Shown: positions 1 through 9,566, numbered from the stretch's first letter. The stretch: 64,000 nucleotides of DNA from a virus (IMGVR_UViG_3300023202_000102:128700-192699); one strand, 5' to 3'. Notes: a model not told the origin generated them from the letters alone. Translations and numbers: made by a program.

Positions 1-2
1 AA

Positions 3-254
3 GACGAGCCCGTATCCGATCCAGAAGCGGAGACTGGTGATTTTATGACGGATACCGATGAGGATGTGTTTGCTCTTTCTGCAGCAGACCTGCTTACATT
101 GGACGCTGGCGTTATTGAAAACGCTCAAAAGATTACAGAGACCTTAAGAGACTTAGGAAGTTCAACTTTAGATATTGAGCAGAAGCAGAGACTTATTGAT
201 AAATGGAAGGCGGATGTTGAAGCCGCGAAAGCAAAAGCACGAGGCGCACTATGA
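3..254 (+). CDS. Hypothetical phage protein, 5' end outside window
   Basis: The reading frame is open from base 3 with no stop, so the gene probably begins before the window; an internal ATG at 45 is an alternative start. The visible part is acidic first and then becomes a charged helix with a Lys/Ala-rich end. The family is not recognised. Its stop overlaps the start of the next gene by four bases (ATGA at 251), so the two are probably translationally coupled. It lies just upstream of the terminase gene, where small head or packaging proteins are common, but nothing in the sequence identifies it as a small terminase subunit. Confidence 0.6.
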   Translation, partial: DEPVSDPEAETGDFMTDTDEDVFALSAADLLTLDAGVIENAQKITETLRDLGSSTLDIEQKQRLIDKWKADVEAAKAKARGAL

Positions 255-1207
255 GAGGAACTAAAGGATCATTCGAAAGGACTGGCGAAATCAGCCGTGA
301 AGCAAGCAAGACTTCTGACTGGCTTGAGGAGTTTGCTGAGAAGCTTGCTATTGCTGAGGTTACATCTGAGGCACGAGTTAAGACAGCATCTAAGACTGCC
401 GTTGAGGTTTCTCGTGATCGCAACATCGGACCATCTGTTTACGAAATGATGTCAGCTATTGTATCTCCAACAGGTCACAAGCACAGCTCTGTTGAAGAGG
501 CCGTTGTTGATTACCAGAAGCGAACAGGACTGGCACAGCATCTTGAGCGCACAGCTGAGGAGCAGATGCAGGCTGTGGCCTCTTTGGTAACAGCATCTTA
601 TGGAGAAGACGAGGCCTGTGCTCACGGAGAGCACGGGGACTGTGCAGAGTGTGATGCAGCAGATGCGGCAGATGCAGATACCGCAAACGCAGACACCGAA
701 GAAGAGGAAGAAGATTCCCCAAAAGCTGATGGCCACGGAGAGGTGGCCGAAGACGATGAGGACATTGAGCATTTTCTAGAGCTTCTCGAAGGCTTCGACT
801 ACCCAGACAGTTATGAGCGCACAGACATTGGTAATGCAGAGTGGTCAGAGGAGCATGACTCTTTGGTAGCACAGGCAGAGCATGGACACCCAGCTCTAGT
901 CATTCAGGTTCCAGCCATCGATAGTTTTCTTGATAACCTAATTGATACCAACCCAGGCATTCAATTACCGGCACTTCTACACTCTTTGGTAGAAACATTC
1001 AGCCGTGATGGTGCTGATCAATCTTCTTGTCGTGAAAAGGATTTCCTTCAGTACGTTAACAAGAAATTGATTGATAAGGAACGGGATATCATTGATCCAA
1101 CCTCTTCTGAGATTGGTCGAGGGGTAGGTCTCCAAGTTGATTATACTGGTGAATCTGATCAAAACAAGCATCCATTTGCACTACTTGAGCCTCAAGAGTC
1201 CGAGTAA
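251..1207 (+). CDS. Hypothetical acidic protein upstream of terminase
   Basis: This 318-residue protein has a helical N-terminal third, an Ala/Asp/Glu-rich low-complexity middle (about residues 125-175, including a run of five Glu), and a mixed C-terminal part. It contains a KTAS tetrapeptide at residues 44-47, one of several such motifs in the head genes. The ATG overlaps the upstream stop (ATGA). The family is not recognised. Position directly before TerL makes a packaging or head role plausible, and a small terminase subunit cannot be excluded, but no DNA-binding motif is evident. Confidence 0.7.
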   Translation: MRGTKGSFERTGEISREASKTSDWLEEFAEKLAIAEVTSEARVKTASKTAVEVSRDRNIGPSVYEMMSAIVSPTGHKHSSVEEAVVDYQKRTGLAQHLERTAEEQMQAVASLVTASYGEDEACAHGEHGDCAECDAADAADADTANADTEEEEEDSPKADGHGEVAEDDEDIEHFLELLEGFDYPDSYERTDIGNAEWSEEHDSLVAQAEHGHPALVIQVPAIDSFLDNLIDTNPGIQLPALLHSLVETFSRDGADQSSCREKDFLQYVNKKLIDKERDIIDPTSSEIGRGVGLQVDYTGESDQNKHPFALLEPQESE

Positions 1208-1267
1208 GCCTATGATTTAACTGATTTTCTATTCATAAGTCCACATATTTCTACGTAAGGAGGACTT

Positions 1268-4186
1268 ATGAATCCAGTAGAATCTAGTGTCCATGGGCTA
1301 TTTAACCAGCTCAGAGACAACATTATGGGGATGGACCCCGTGTATTTTTGTGAGAGATTTCTCACTATCGATGGTAAGCCATTTGACCTAAGTGGTGCGT
1401 GGAAACCATTCGCAGACATCTATAGGTACGTTGGGCTGAAGGCTATTGAAAAGGATGCCAAACCTATCGTACTGGTCAAGGGGCGACAGGTAGGTGCAAC
1501 AACAATGGCAGCTGCACTAGAATGTTATTTTGCAGCATGCGGTATCTTTGGGAAGAATGGTCATGCGCCAATGCGTCTGATGCACCTCTTCCCAACGTTA
1601 TCTTTGGCTGCAGCTTATTCCAAAGATAAGTTAGATCCAATGATTGGTCAATCTGTATCCGTTGCAGGGGCTTACAAGTCTAATGGACTTCTCAAGTCTT
1701 ACATGGAAAATTCCATGGCTACAGGAGACCCCTCCAATAACAACATGCACTTTAAGAAGTTCAACTTCGGTAACCAGGTTTGGATTGAATCCACTGGTCT
1801 TACGGGTGACCGTATTCGTGGTCGTCAGCTTTGTTTGGATACAGAACTTCCAACGCCTGATCGAGGATTTATCAAACTAAGAGATTTGAAGCAGGGAGAT
1901 AGGCTATTCGATGAAAATGGAAATGTTTGTAATGTAACCAAACTTCATCCAATTCAAGAGTCTCCAGAATCTTATCGTGTAACATTTGATGATGGAACAC
2001 AAATAGATGCTTGTGCTGAGCATTTGTGGGGAACTCAAACCAGATATGAGCGAAGAAAAAGAAAAGAGCTTGGCATAAGAAATACCAAAGAGATTCTTGA
2101 GACGCTGAACGTTTCAGGAGAAAGTAATCATTCAATCCCTTTATGTGGTTTTGTTCAATATCCTAAGAAGGACCTGGATATCGATCCTTATTTGTTAGGC
2201 CTTTGGCTTGGTGATGGTGATAGATATGGACGAATTGAAACGGCTGATATTGAGGTTTTGTCTAATTATGATTATAGACTTATTGAGTCATCTGTAAATC
2301 ATGAAAGTTATTTTGGAAAATCCAAATCAAACTCTTACAGAGTTATCGGGCTAACTACAGCTTTAACAAAGTTAGGATTGGTTTACAATCCTGGTAAGAA
2401 GCTAAAAGCACAAGGTAAAGGTTTTTATAAAAAGAGAATACCTAGGGAATACTTAGAGGCATCTGTTGAACAACGTCTGGATCTTCTTCAAGGTTTAATG
2501 GATGCAGATGGGTGTTGTAACAAAGATGGCAGATGTGAGTTTGTACAATGTGATGATCGAAAAGATTTAGTAGATGATGTCCAAGAGCTTATTCATTCTC
2601 TTGGAATCAAAACAGCCAGGTATAGAAAAGAGTCTTGGAGGTACAACGTAAGGTACCAAGATAAGCATTCTATTCAATTTTACACAACTCTACCTGTATT
2701 TAAACTCAATCGTAAACTTCAAAATTTGAAAGTTAAACTAATAAAATCAAACAAAAGATTTATCAAGTCTATTGAGCTAATAGAACCAAAACCGATGCGA
2801 TGTATAACGGTGGATTCCCCGTCACATCTTTATTTGGTAACGAGATCGTTTATTCCTACTCATAATACCGTGGACGGAGCGCTCTTTGACGAGGTTCAGG
2901 ATATGTCTGACCTTGCCATCGGTGCTGTGACTAAGATTCTTGCGCAGTCTCACTACGGAGCATCCGGTGAAGGTATGCAGGTTTATTTTGGTACACCTAA
3001 GACCAAGGGCGGTTCTTATTGGGAGATGTGGCAAAACTCATCTCAGAATTACTTCCACCTCAGGTGCGAGCGCTGTGACAAGTTCTTCCCTCTGTATCAT
3101 CCTGACAACAACTGGGAGGAGACCTGGCTGTACGGCTACATCGTCAAGTGTGGCGAGTGTAGTCATGAGCAGGAGAAGGGACAGGCCCAGGCACGAGGCA
3201 AATGGATTCCAGATAAGGATCCAGAGTTCTGTGACTATGTTGGGTACCATATCAACCAGCTTTACATTCCGAAGTTTACCAAGGAGACCATTGAGAAGGC
3301 AAAGCCAGAGAAGAACCCTATTAACACTGAGCGTATTTATATGAATGAGGTTCTTGGTGAGTTCTACGATGGTGAAGGCGCTACGATTACTGCTGAGGAG
3401 ATTAGAGAAAACTGTGCAGAGCTTGATCGTCATATGGTCAAGCGCATTGATAGAGGCATTGAGAGGCGTGTCTATGGTGGATTCGACTGGGGACAGAAGG
3501 GTGCACTTGAGCAGATGACAGGTAAGAGAAGCAAAGGCGGAACTTCTTACTCTTGTGCTGTAATTCTAACTGCTGAAGCCAATGTATTTAATATTGAGTT
3601 TGCTACAAGACTTATGCATGCAGACCCAGAGTACAAAGAAAATCATGTTAATGAAATGTTTAGAAGATACAACATGTCATTGGCTATTGGCGATATTGGT
3701 GATGCTTATGACTTAACACATAGACTGCAGAAGTCTTTTGATGAAAGGTTTTTAGCATCTAGAGCTTCTCATAGAGTAACTGGTCATGTTAAGTATTCTA
3801 AAGATGAATGGCCAAAAACTGTAGTCTTTGAAAAGGACTATTACATCTCTGAATTGTTAGGTCTTTTGAAAGAGGGAAGGATTAAATTTCCTTATGGCTC
3901 TCCAGATAGAATTAAGTGGTTGGTTGATCACTGTGCATCTATGGATGTCAAAGTAACTCTGGATAGGGCAGGAGATCCTATCAAACGGTATGTTAAAGGA
4001 GGTGGTCCAAATGATGGAATGATGGCCCTTCTCAATGCTTACCTGGCTTGGAAATTCGATGTAACTCAAGGTTTTACAATCGCTAACCCGCTTCACATGA
4101 AGTACGAGATAGCGAAAGAGCAAGCTCCTGTGCAGGCAGTTCTTGGGCATATACCTGGGATGTTCGGCAAGGGTCGAGGTCGCTGA
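1268..4186 (+). CDS. Terminase large subunit (GpA-like), intein-containing precursor
   Basis: This is the DNA-packaging ATPase and nuclease that feeds the genome through the portal. The precursor is 972 residues. Removal of the 345-residue intein (residues 189-533) would leave a 627-residue enzyme, a normal TerL size. Visible motifs are a Walker A-like loop KGRQVGATT at residues 71-79, a Walker B block GALFDEVQD just after the intein, a two-pair Cys cluster (CERC and CGEC) as in lambda GpA-type terminases, and an RNase H-like nuclease with Asp740 in FDWG, then GDIGDAYD and NDGMM. The Walker A loop lacks Lys at its usual place and has Lys at the start, as lambda GpA does. The start at 1268 has a strong AAGGAGG ribosome site. 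Splicing is inferred from the motifs. Confidence 0.95.
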   Translation: MNPVESSVHGLFNQLRDNIMGMDPVYFCERFLTIDGKPFDLSGAWKPFADIYRYVGLKAIEKDAKPIVLVKGRQVGATTMAAALECYFAACGIFGKNGHAPMRLMHLFPTLSLAAAYSKDKLDPMIGQSVSVAGAYKSNGLLKSYMENSMATGDPSNNNMHFKKFNFGNQVWIESTGLTGDRIRGRQLCLDTELPTPDRGFIKLRDLKQGDRLFDENGNVCNVTKLHPIQESPESYRVTFDDGTQIDACAEHLWGTQTRYERRKRKELGIRNTKEILETLNVSGESNHSIPLCGFVQYPKKDLDIDPYLLGLWLGDGDRYGRIETADIEVLSNYDYRLIESSVNHESYFGKSKSNSYRVIGLTTALTKLGLVYNPGKKLKAQGKGFYKKRIPREYLEASVEQRLDLLQGLMDADGCCNKDGRCEFVQCDDRKDLVDDVQELIHSLGIKTARYRKESWRYNVRYQDKHSIQFYTTLPVFKLNRKLQNLKVKLIKSNKRFIKSIELIEPKPMRCITVDSPSHLYLVTRSFIPTHNTVDGALFDEVQDMSDLAIGAVTKILAQSHYGASGEGMQVYFGTPKTKGGSYWEMWQNSSQNYFHLRCERCDKFFPLYHPDNNWEETWLYGYIVKCGECSHEQEKGQAQARGKWIPDKDPEFCDYVGYHINQLYIPKFTKETIEKAKPEKNPINTERIYMNEVLGEFYDGEGATITAEEIRENCAELDRHMVKRIDRGIERRVYGGFDWGQKGALEQMTGKRSKGGTSYSCAVILTAEANVFNIEFATRLMHADPEYKENHVNEMFRRYNMSLAIGDIGDAYDLTHRLQKSFDERFLASRASHRVTGHVKYSKDEWPKTVVFEKDYYISELLGLLKEGRIKFPYGSPDRIKWLVDHCASMDVKVTLDRAGDPIKRYVKGGGPNDGMMALLNAYLAWKFDVTQGFTIANPLHMKYEIAKEQAPVQAVLGHIPGMFGKGRGR
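1832..2866 (+). mobile_element. Intein with LAGLIDADG homing endonuclease inside TerL
   Basis: This in-frame insertion of 345 codons starts at Cys189 (CLDTELPTPDRG) and ends with the splice-site dipeptide His-Asn (SFIPTHN), followed by Thr as the first C-extein residue. Two dodecapeptide motifs are visible, LLGLWLGDGD at residues 308-317 and LLQGLMDADG at 406-415, so it is a full intein with a DOD-type endonuclease rather than a mini-intein. It sits between the RGRQL segment and the Walker B Asp-Glu, a conserved site where an uncleaved insert would destroy ATPase function. Its base composition is more AT-rich than the flanking extein DNA, consistent with horizontal mobility. Confidence 0.93.
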
Positions 4187-4200
4187 TATAGGAGCCTTAG

Positions 4201-6150
4201 ATGGATATCAACAATGAAAAGACCAGAGCAGAACAGCTCGTTGAACAGAATAGACAGATACGTTCTCGCTCTGATGAAATTATTGATAAGAGAGCTTCTT
4301 CGGGAGGTATACCGGAAGTGTCTAATCGTATGGCGCGATCTGTTACTGATCAACGCCGAGAGCTGATGGAACGCCAGCTTGAAAGAGGAGAGTTTAGAGA
4401 GCAGGGTTCGTCTGGTTTCAATGGTGGTTCTTCTGATCCAACTAAGATTCACATGAGACAAACTCAAGCGGGTGTAGTCGCGTCCAACTCCAAGGGTCTT
4501 TACAAGATGGCCTCAGGGGGTGGTGGAGTTGCATCCGGCCACTCTGGCGGCTGGCGTGGCTCTAACGATTCATCAAGACAGATTCCAGAAGTGTATTCAC
4601 CTCTCTGGTTGAATTCGAACCTGAATCTTCCGAGGGATAGAGCAACCATTAATGCATGGTCTCGTTCTTTCTTTGCATTGAATCCTATCGTGCATAATGC
4701 TGTAACACTTCACAGTACGTATCCAATCGCAAAACTTAATATCAAGTCAAAGAATCCAAAGGTTGAGAAGTTCTTCAACCAGATGATGGAAGAAATTGAT
4801 TTGATGAACATGTGCGTTCTCATAGCTCAGGAGTACTGGATTCTCGGAGAAGCATTTGTTTATGCCGAGCTAGATGAGTCTAAAGGATCTTGGTCAAGGC
4901 TTATGATTCTTAACCCAGATTATGTGAACGTACAGCGTTCTGTCATTGCGGCAGAGCCTATTATCTCTCTACGTCCAGATGAGAATCTAAGACGAGTAGT
5001 CTTTGGTAATCAGCCATCTGATTTGCAACAGCGTAAGCAACTTGACCCATCTATCATTGAGCACGTTCGTAGGAATGAAAATATTCCATTGAACAATTTC
5101 TATGTCTCTCACATTGCGCGAAGGATTTCACCCTATGAAATTCGCGGAACGGGTCTGATTGTATCTTGTTTCCGCGCTCTCATGCTGTGGGATAAGTATA
5201 GAGAGTCTAACTATGCTCAGGCTGATAATATGGTTAACCCACTCACCTTGGTAAAGATTGGTGATAATGAATTCAGACCATCTCCTATTGATCTTGAGCA
5301 CTTCAGAAACACATTTGAAGAAGCTCAGTACGATAAGGATTTCAAGATCTTTACTCATAATGCGGTTAATGTTGAGCGTATTGGTTATGGCCAGGGTATT
5401 CATGATACATCTAATGATGTTCAGCAGCTTATCAAAGAGATCTACATTGGTCTTATGGTACCTTCTGTTATCATGGATGGCTCTGATACCACGTATGCTA
5501 CAGGTTCTGTTGCCCTTGATGTTCTTCGTCAGAGGTATATGCAGTTCCGTCAATACATGACCTCTTGGCTGAAGAACCGTATCTTTGCTCCAATTGCTCA
5601 AATCAATGATTTTTATGAGTACGTTGATGGTGAGAAGACACTGATTGTACCAGAGGTAGATTGGAATCATATGTCTCTATTTGATATGGATTCTTATATT
5701 TCCAATATGGTTAACCTGTCTCAGGGTGAGGGAACTCAGAAACGCGTTTCTCTTCAGACAATGTACCGTTCACTTGGTCTGGAGTACGAGGAAGAACAAC
5801 GTAAGATTAAGTACGAGGATATTCAAAACGCCATCCGTGTACGTGAGATGACAGCGATGACTCGTCTTCCACTTCATGAGCTTCAGTCTCTTGGACCTGG
5901 TGATGAGATTCCAGAGATTGCTGATGAGCCAGTACCGGGTGAGTCTCCATACGAACAGCCTGGTCAGGACGCAGGCGGGGCCGGTGGTCCAGGCGGTGGC
6001 CCAGGAGCGCCAGGCGGCCCAACAATGCCAGGAGCACCTCCTCCAGGACCAATTGGAGGCGGTGGTCCAAAGCCTCCAGGCGGCGGTGGCCCACCAGGCG
6101 GCGGTGGTCTTGGTGGTCCTCCACCACCACCAGCAGCTGGTCCAATTTGA
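4201..6150 (+). CDS. Portal protein
   Basis: This 649-residue protein follows TerL directly and looks like the dodecameric portal at the packaging vertex. Portal-like segments include NAWSRSFFALNPIVHNAV (about residues 156-173), a wing/stem region with AQEYWILGEAFVYAEL, and the segment SHIARRISPYEIRGTGLI before a helical crown-like region. The N-terminal 130 residues are polar and Gly/Ser-rich. The last ~70 residues are almost purely Gly, Pro and Ala, an unusual disordered tail. A ribosome site (AGGAG) lies 7-8 bases before the ATG. Length and position fit the portal family; fold-level confirmation was not possible here. Confidence 0.85.
   Translation: MDINNEKTRAEQLVEQNRQIRSRSDEIIDKRASSGGIPEVSNRMARSVTDQRRELMERQLERGEFREQGSSGFNGGSSDPTKIHMRQTQAGVVASNSKGLYKMASGGGGVASGHSGGWRGSNDSSRQIPEVYSPLWLNSNLNLPRDRATINAWSRSFFALNPIVHNAVTLHSTYPIAKLNIKSKNPKVEKFFNQMMEEIDLMNMCVLIAQEYWILGEAFVYAELDESKGSWSRLMILNPDYVNVQRSVIAAEPIISLRPDENLRRVVFGNQPSDLQQRKQLDPSIIEHVRRNENIPLNNFYVSHIARRISPYEIRGTGLIVSCFRALMLWDKYRESNYAQADNMVNPLTLVKIGDNEFRPSPIDLEHFRNTFEEAQYDKDFKIFTHNAVNVERIGYGQGIHDTSNDVQQLIKEIYIGLMVPSVIMDGSDTTYATGSVALDVLRQRYMQFRQYMTSWLKNRIFAPIAQINDFYEYVDGEKTLIVPEVDWNHMSLFDMDSYISNMVNLSQGEGTQKRVSLQTMYRSLGLEYEEEQRKIKYEDIQNAIRVREMTAMTRLPLHELQSLGPGDEIPEIADEPVPGESPYEQPGQDAGGAGGPGGGPGAPGGPTMPGAPPPGPIGGGGPKPPGGGGPPGGGGLGGPPPPPAAGPI
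5970..6147 (+). repeat. Gly/Pro-rich low-complexity tail of the portal gene
   Basis: The DNA is an imperfect run of GGCGGTGGTCCA-like units (ggc, ggt, cca and cct codons) encoding Gly-Gly-Gly-Pro and poly-Pro blocks. It resembles a collagen- or elastin-like disordered tail and is prone to slippage. Confidence 0.75.
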
Positions 6151-6195
6151 TAAGCTCAGCGCATATTTTGGCTTCATAAAGATAGCTGGAGGCAT

Positions 6196-7422
6196 ATGAC
6201 TGACTTTACAAAAGAGGCACAGAGCAGATCCGTTTGGAATAGGGTTACGGAATTCACTGATGTTGGTGAAAGGTTACGCCGTAGACGTAGCCCAGAGTAC
6301 GCAAAAATCATGGAGGAGTTGGTTAAGGCTGACAACCGCATGAGAGAAAAGGCAAAGCAGAACAAAAATAACATGCGTGATGCCCTGCATGATGCCCGCA
6401 TGGCTATGAAGAATCGTCAATACCCTCGGGTTATCTATCATGCTTGGCGGCTTCTCAACATTACAGATAATGTTGTTGCTGATATGTCCAAGCTGGAAAA
6501 AATCAGGGACAAGCAATTTGATAAGTTTTATGGCAAGAACCTTACACCAACTCAGAAGAAGAACCTTCATGAAGGATTGGTAGGACAGGCATCAACCCCA
6601 GCTCCAACAAAGCTTCTTACGGCCAGCACTCCAGACCCAGAGCTAATTACACAGGCTGGAATCATGCAATGGCTCAAAGAAGTTCTCCCAACTCAGCGTG
6701 AACTTCAAGGTGAGGTTCTTGATCGTATCTTCAAGAATAAAATTTCTAAGCAGCGTGAAGGTGCTAGAGATGTTCTGCGAGAAGCTGAAGGCATTTATAA
6801 AGGAATGACTGGGCTTTTCAGTAGGCTTGATGATGCTCGCACTGATTTCAACAAGTACATGGAGACGGTGTCTTCATGGAAAGAAGATTACAATGAATTT
6901 AAGACTACCCTTACCGCACTGTATAGAGAGCATTTTGATGAATTGATTCCAGAAGAGGTAAAGGCAGCTGATCCTGTTCAGGCACCAATCGAGGAGCCAG
7001 CACCTCAGGCCGAGACTGCGGGGGAAAGCACTCCCGAATCAGAGACAGTTGAAGTAACCGATGAGGAGCTTATGGAAGACTCTACACCACAGCCTCAAAC
7101 AGAAGCTGTACCAACAGTTCCTGAAACTACTCATCCGGAATCAGTGATGGAAGATCCTCATACACCTGACGATGCGGCGTATGGAGAAGAGGCACCTGAT
7201 ATTCCAATGGAACAAGAGGATACTGGTAACATAGCTGACTATGTTGTAGCAGAAAAATATACACTATCTCTTATCAGAAAGGCAGAGAAAGCCTTAGAAG
7301 AGGGTGATAAGGGAGTGGCCGTAGCGCTTCTAGCTAAGGCTTCTGAGGTTGCTGATGATCATGGCGCTGAAAAAGTGAGCGCATCTTTACTTGAAGAAGC
7401 ATTGAGGATCTCCCAGGAATGA
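6196..7422 (+). CDS. Hypothetical helical/acidic head-region protein
   Basis: This 408-residue protein has a charged helical N-terminal half (residues 1-240), a Pro/Glu/Thr-rich acidic linker of about 100 residues rich in PEP- and PET-like strings, and a helical C-terminal module (about residues 345-408, rich in Ala, Glu and Lys). The start at 6196 has a GGAGG six bases upstream. Its stop overlaps the next start (ATGA at 7419). The family is not recognised. The disordered acidic linker and its position after the portal fit an internal head protein or scaffold-associated protein, but this is inference. Confidence 0.75.
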   Translation: MTDFTKEAQSRSVWNRVTEFTDVGERLRRRRSPEYAKIMEELVKADNRMREKAKQNKNNMRDALHDARMAMKNRQYPRVIYHAWRLLNITDNVVADMSKLEKIRDKQFDKFYGKNLTPTQKKNLHEGLVGQASTPAPTKLLTASTPDPELITQAGIMQWLKEVLPTQRELQGEVLDRIFKNKISKQREGARDVLREAEGIYKGMTGLFSRLDDARTDFNKYMETVSSWKEDYNEFKTTLTALYREHFDELIPEEVKAADPVQAPIEEPAPQAETAGESTPESETVEVTDEELMEDSTPQPQTEAVPTVPETTHPESVMEDPHTPDDAAYGEEAPDIPMEQEDTGNIADYVVAEKYTLSLIRKAEKALEEGDKGVAVALLAKASEVADDHGAEKVSASLLEEALRISQE

Positions 7423-8903
7423 ACCGTGAAGATCAACAAATTCTAAGACACGCAGCACTTGAGCTTATGACCGAGCCAGACATGGTTCGCGTAGCTGGAG
7501 TGCTTCAGCGTGTCAAGAATTGGTGGAAAGCTAGGTTCAATACAGAGTTTGCAAAGAACCAGGAGATGGTTGATGGTGCTTATGATGGGATGAAGGGACC
7601 GCTTGGTGATCTTATCACTAGACTTAAGGAACTTGATGGTGCTTTCAAGTCTCAAGATCCAGAAGAAGTATCTCGAATTCTTTCTGACGTTCAGGCTGCA
7701 ATCAACAAAGTTGATTCAGGAGTTGATAATCTAAAGAAGAAGATTAACAAGTATGAAGATTCTGTAAGCAAAGCAGTATCTGATCGAGGCTATCAGGGTG
7801 AAGATACTGCTGGTGACGCTGAGCAGCGTGCCCAGTGGGAAATGTTACCTGAGCAGTTTAGGAATCAGATTAAGGTGAATGTTCCAATGAACATTCCGAT
7901 CATGCAGACAGATTGGTACGGACAAAACTATAGTACAGATAATGTTACGGTAGCCTCTCAGAGTAAGCCATTTATGAAGAAGGTTCTTGTTCGTGAACTT
8001 ACAAGACAGTTGCAAGAATACCTCACCGCATCAGATATTGAACAGTTAGTAGAGCTTGGGTTTGAGGGGTTTGTAGAAAACCTCAGACAAAGCATTCTGG
8101 CAGAGAACACTATTCTTGTAAGGGTTGAACAAAGCAAGCCCAGTAAAACAGTTACCAGAAGGACCATCAATCAGATGCAGCTAGAGGTAAATCCAGGGCC
8201 AATCATTCTTCCTGCAGGGCAGCTTAAGCTACCAGTAAATCCTGGTAGTGTTTTGCTTACAGATTTGGGAACCTCTGCGCGAGGAGCGAATCATGAGTTG
8301 GTAGTGTGGGCTGTGAAGCATGTGCGCCTTTCAACAGAGGCTTATAAAATACTCCGGCAAGCCATTCAGTATCGAGAAGAGCAAGATTCGCCCATTGAGG
8401 ATACAGAGCCCAAAGATGATGTGGAAGAGCAACCCGAAGAAACACAAGAGGAGAAGGAGGTTGAAGCCTCAGGGCCAATTACTTCTTTGATAAAGCGTGC
8501 CATTCTTCGGGATATTCTGCCAACCACTCATGCTGTGGTTAAGATCTCTGGCTCATCATTCCGTAATCTCAATGAGTGGTCTGATACAATGTACCGAGAA
8601 ATGTTTGGCACTGTTCTATCAAAAGCACTGCGTCAAGAGATAGATGCGGAAGCTGCTCTTCATTCCTCTGATGGCGGTGTTGAAGTACAAGTAAAAATTG
8701 CTGGTTCTAAGATGGCATCGTTACCTGCAATTTATGGCATTTCTATGGACGTTGCCGAACGCTTCAAAAAAGCAACCATGTATGGCGCTGAGGTTGAGGT
8801 TGATGAGGGCAAGTCTAAATTACAGTTGATTGAACCAGATGCGCTTGAGAGATCTAAGCGTCAAGTAACTATTGATTGTTGGAGCGAGCGTGGTGAACAC
8901 TAA
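7419..8903 (+). CDS. Hypothetical head-region protein
   Basis: This 494-residue protein is coupled to the previous gene by an ATGA overlap. The first 130 residues are strongly helical with heptad-like spacing. The middle (about 160-310) is mixed alpha/beta, followed by an acidic Glu-rich linker (about 325-350) and a C-terminal globular part. The helical-linker-globular layout resembles that of the upstream gene, so the two may act together. No enzymatic motif is visible and the family is not recognised. Confidence 0.75.
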   Translation: MNREDQQILRHAALELMTEPDMVRVAGVLQRVKNWWKARFNTEFAKNQEMVDGAYDGMKGPLGDLITRLKELDGAFKSQDPEEVSRILSDVQAAINKVDSGVDNLKKKINKYEDSVSKAVSDRGYQGEDTAGDAEQRAQWEMLPEQFRNQIKVNVPMNIPIMQTDWYGQNYSTDNVTVASQSKPFMKKVLVRELTRQLQEYLTASDIEQLVELGFEGFVENLRQSILAENTILVRVEQSKPSKTVTRRTINQMQLEVNPGPIILPAGQLKLPVNPGSVLLTDLGTSARGANHELVVWAVKHVRLSTEAYKILRQAIQYREEQDSPIEDTEPKDDVEEQPEETQEEKEVEASGPITSLIKRAILRDILPTTHAVVKISGSSFRNLNEWSDTMYREMFGTVLSKALRQEIDAEAALHSSDGGVEVQVKIAGSKMASLPAIYGISMDVAERFKKATMYGAEVEVDEGKSKLQLIEPDALERSKRQVTIDCWSERGEH

Positions 8904-9255
8904 GTTAGCAGGAGCGGATGTGGATGAAAGTGCAAGCTCAGTACATATAGTTTATGAAACCATTGCCGAGGCGATAGGTCATCTATACAAAGACAAGGTT
9001 ATTCAAATCTATCTTGGAGAGTCAGGGGGTAGTACTCATTATTCAGATTTTGATATTGAACAAAAAATTTATATGGAAGGTAAGGTCTTGTGGACTAGAG
9101 GCAATGTAATCGCCCTGGAGAGTATTATTGAGACACAAGATGGAAAAACCTATCCAAAGACAGTGTTGGTAAATGCTTGGGCCGTCACATCTGTAATGGA
9201 AAAAGAAAAAGATGGCGTAGAGATTTCTATGGTCATGAAGGGAATGAGGCGGTGA
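8893..9255 (+). CDS. Hypothetical small protein
   Basis: About 120 residues if the start is the GTG at 8893, which has GGAG 8-9 bases upstream and overlaps the previous stop by 11 bases; an upstream in-frame ATG at 8872 would overlap more. The protein is mixed alpha/beta with strands such as VIQIYLGES and KVLWTRGNVIALES and ends in basic residues. It shares an overlap with the next gene (GTGA at 9252). The family is not recognised; by position it is a head or packaging-region protein. Confidence 0.7.
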   Translation: MNTKLAGADVDESASSVHIVYETIAEAIGHLYKDKVIQIYLGESGGSTHYSDFDIEQKIYMEGKVLWTRGNVIALESIIETQDGKTYPKTVLVNAWAVTSVMEKEKDGVEISMVMKGMRR

Positions 9256-9566
9256 ATTCAGTGAGTATTGAAAAGGTTTTAGCTAGTGTGTGTAAGGACT
9301 TAAGGTTGCTTGGAGATAAAGAACTAACCTCTAAGGCTTTGTGTGCCTATGCTGCCGTTACAGACACTGAAAACCCCAAGGTAGATCTTAGTTACTCTGC
9401 TGTTATGAGAGAGCTTCGTAAAGGAGAAAAGGAAAGACAAATTAAGTTCCAAAGGGTATTCAAGGATACTTTTGATAAGGCTTTGTATTCAGATTTAGAA
9501 GAGCCACAAGCAATAGCTTTAATGGAGGCAGTTAAAGCCATTGACTATAAGGAGGATGATGCCTGA
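9252..9566 (+). CDS. Hypothetical small helical protein
   Basis: About 104 residues from the GTG at 9252, which overlaps the previous stop as GTGA; GTG at 9261 is an alternative. A longer frame opens at 9177 but would run deep into the previous gene, and its extra residues are unusually rich in Arg and Gly, as expected of out-of-frame sequence. The protein is mostly helical and charged. The family is not recognised. The following phosphatase gene starts inside its 3' end. Confidence 0.65.
   Translation: MNSVSIEKVLASVCKDLRLLGDKELTSKALCAYAAVTDTENPKVDLSYSAVMRELRKGEKERQIKFQRVFKDTFDKALYSDLEEPQAIALMEAVKAIDYKEDDA

Noticed and set aside
251-1207. Small terminase subunit
   Set aside because: The position is right, but no DNA-binding motif or family pattern was seen, so only a hypothetical call was kept.
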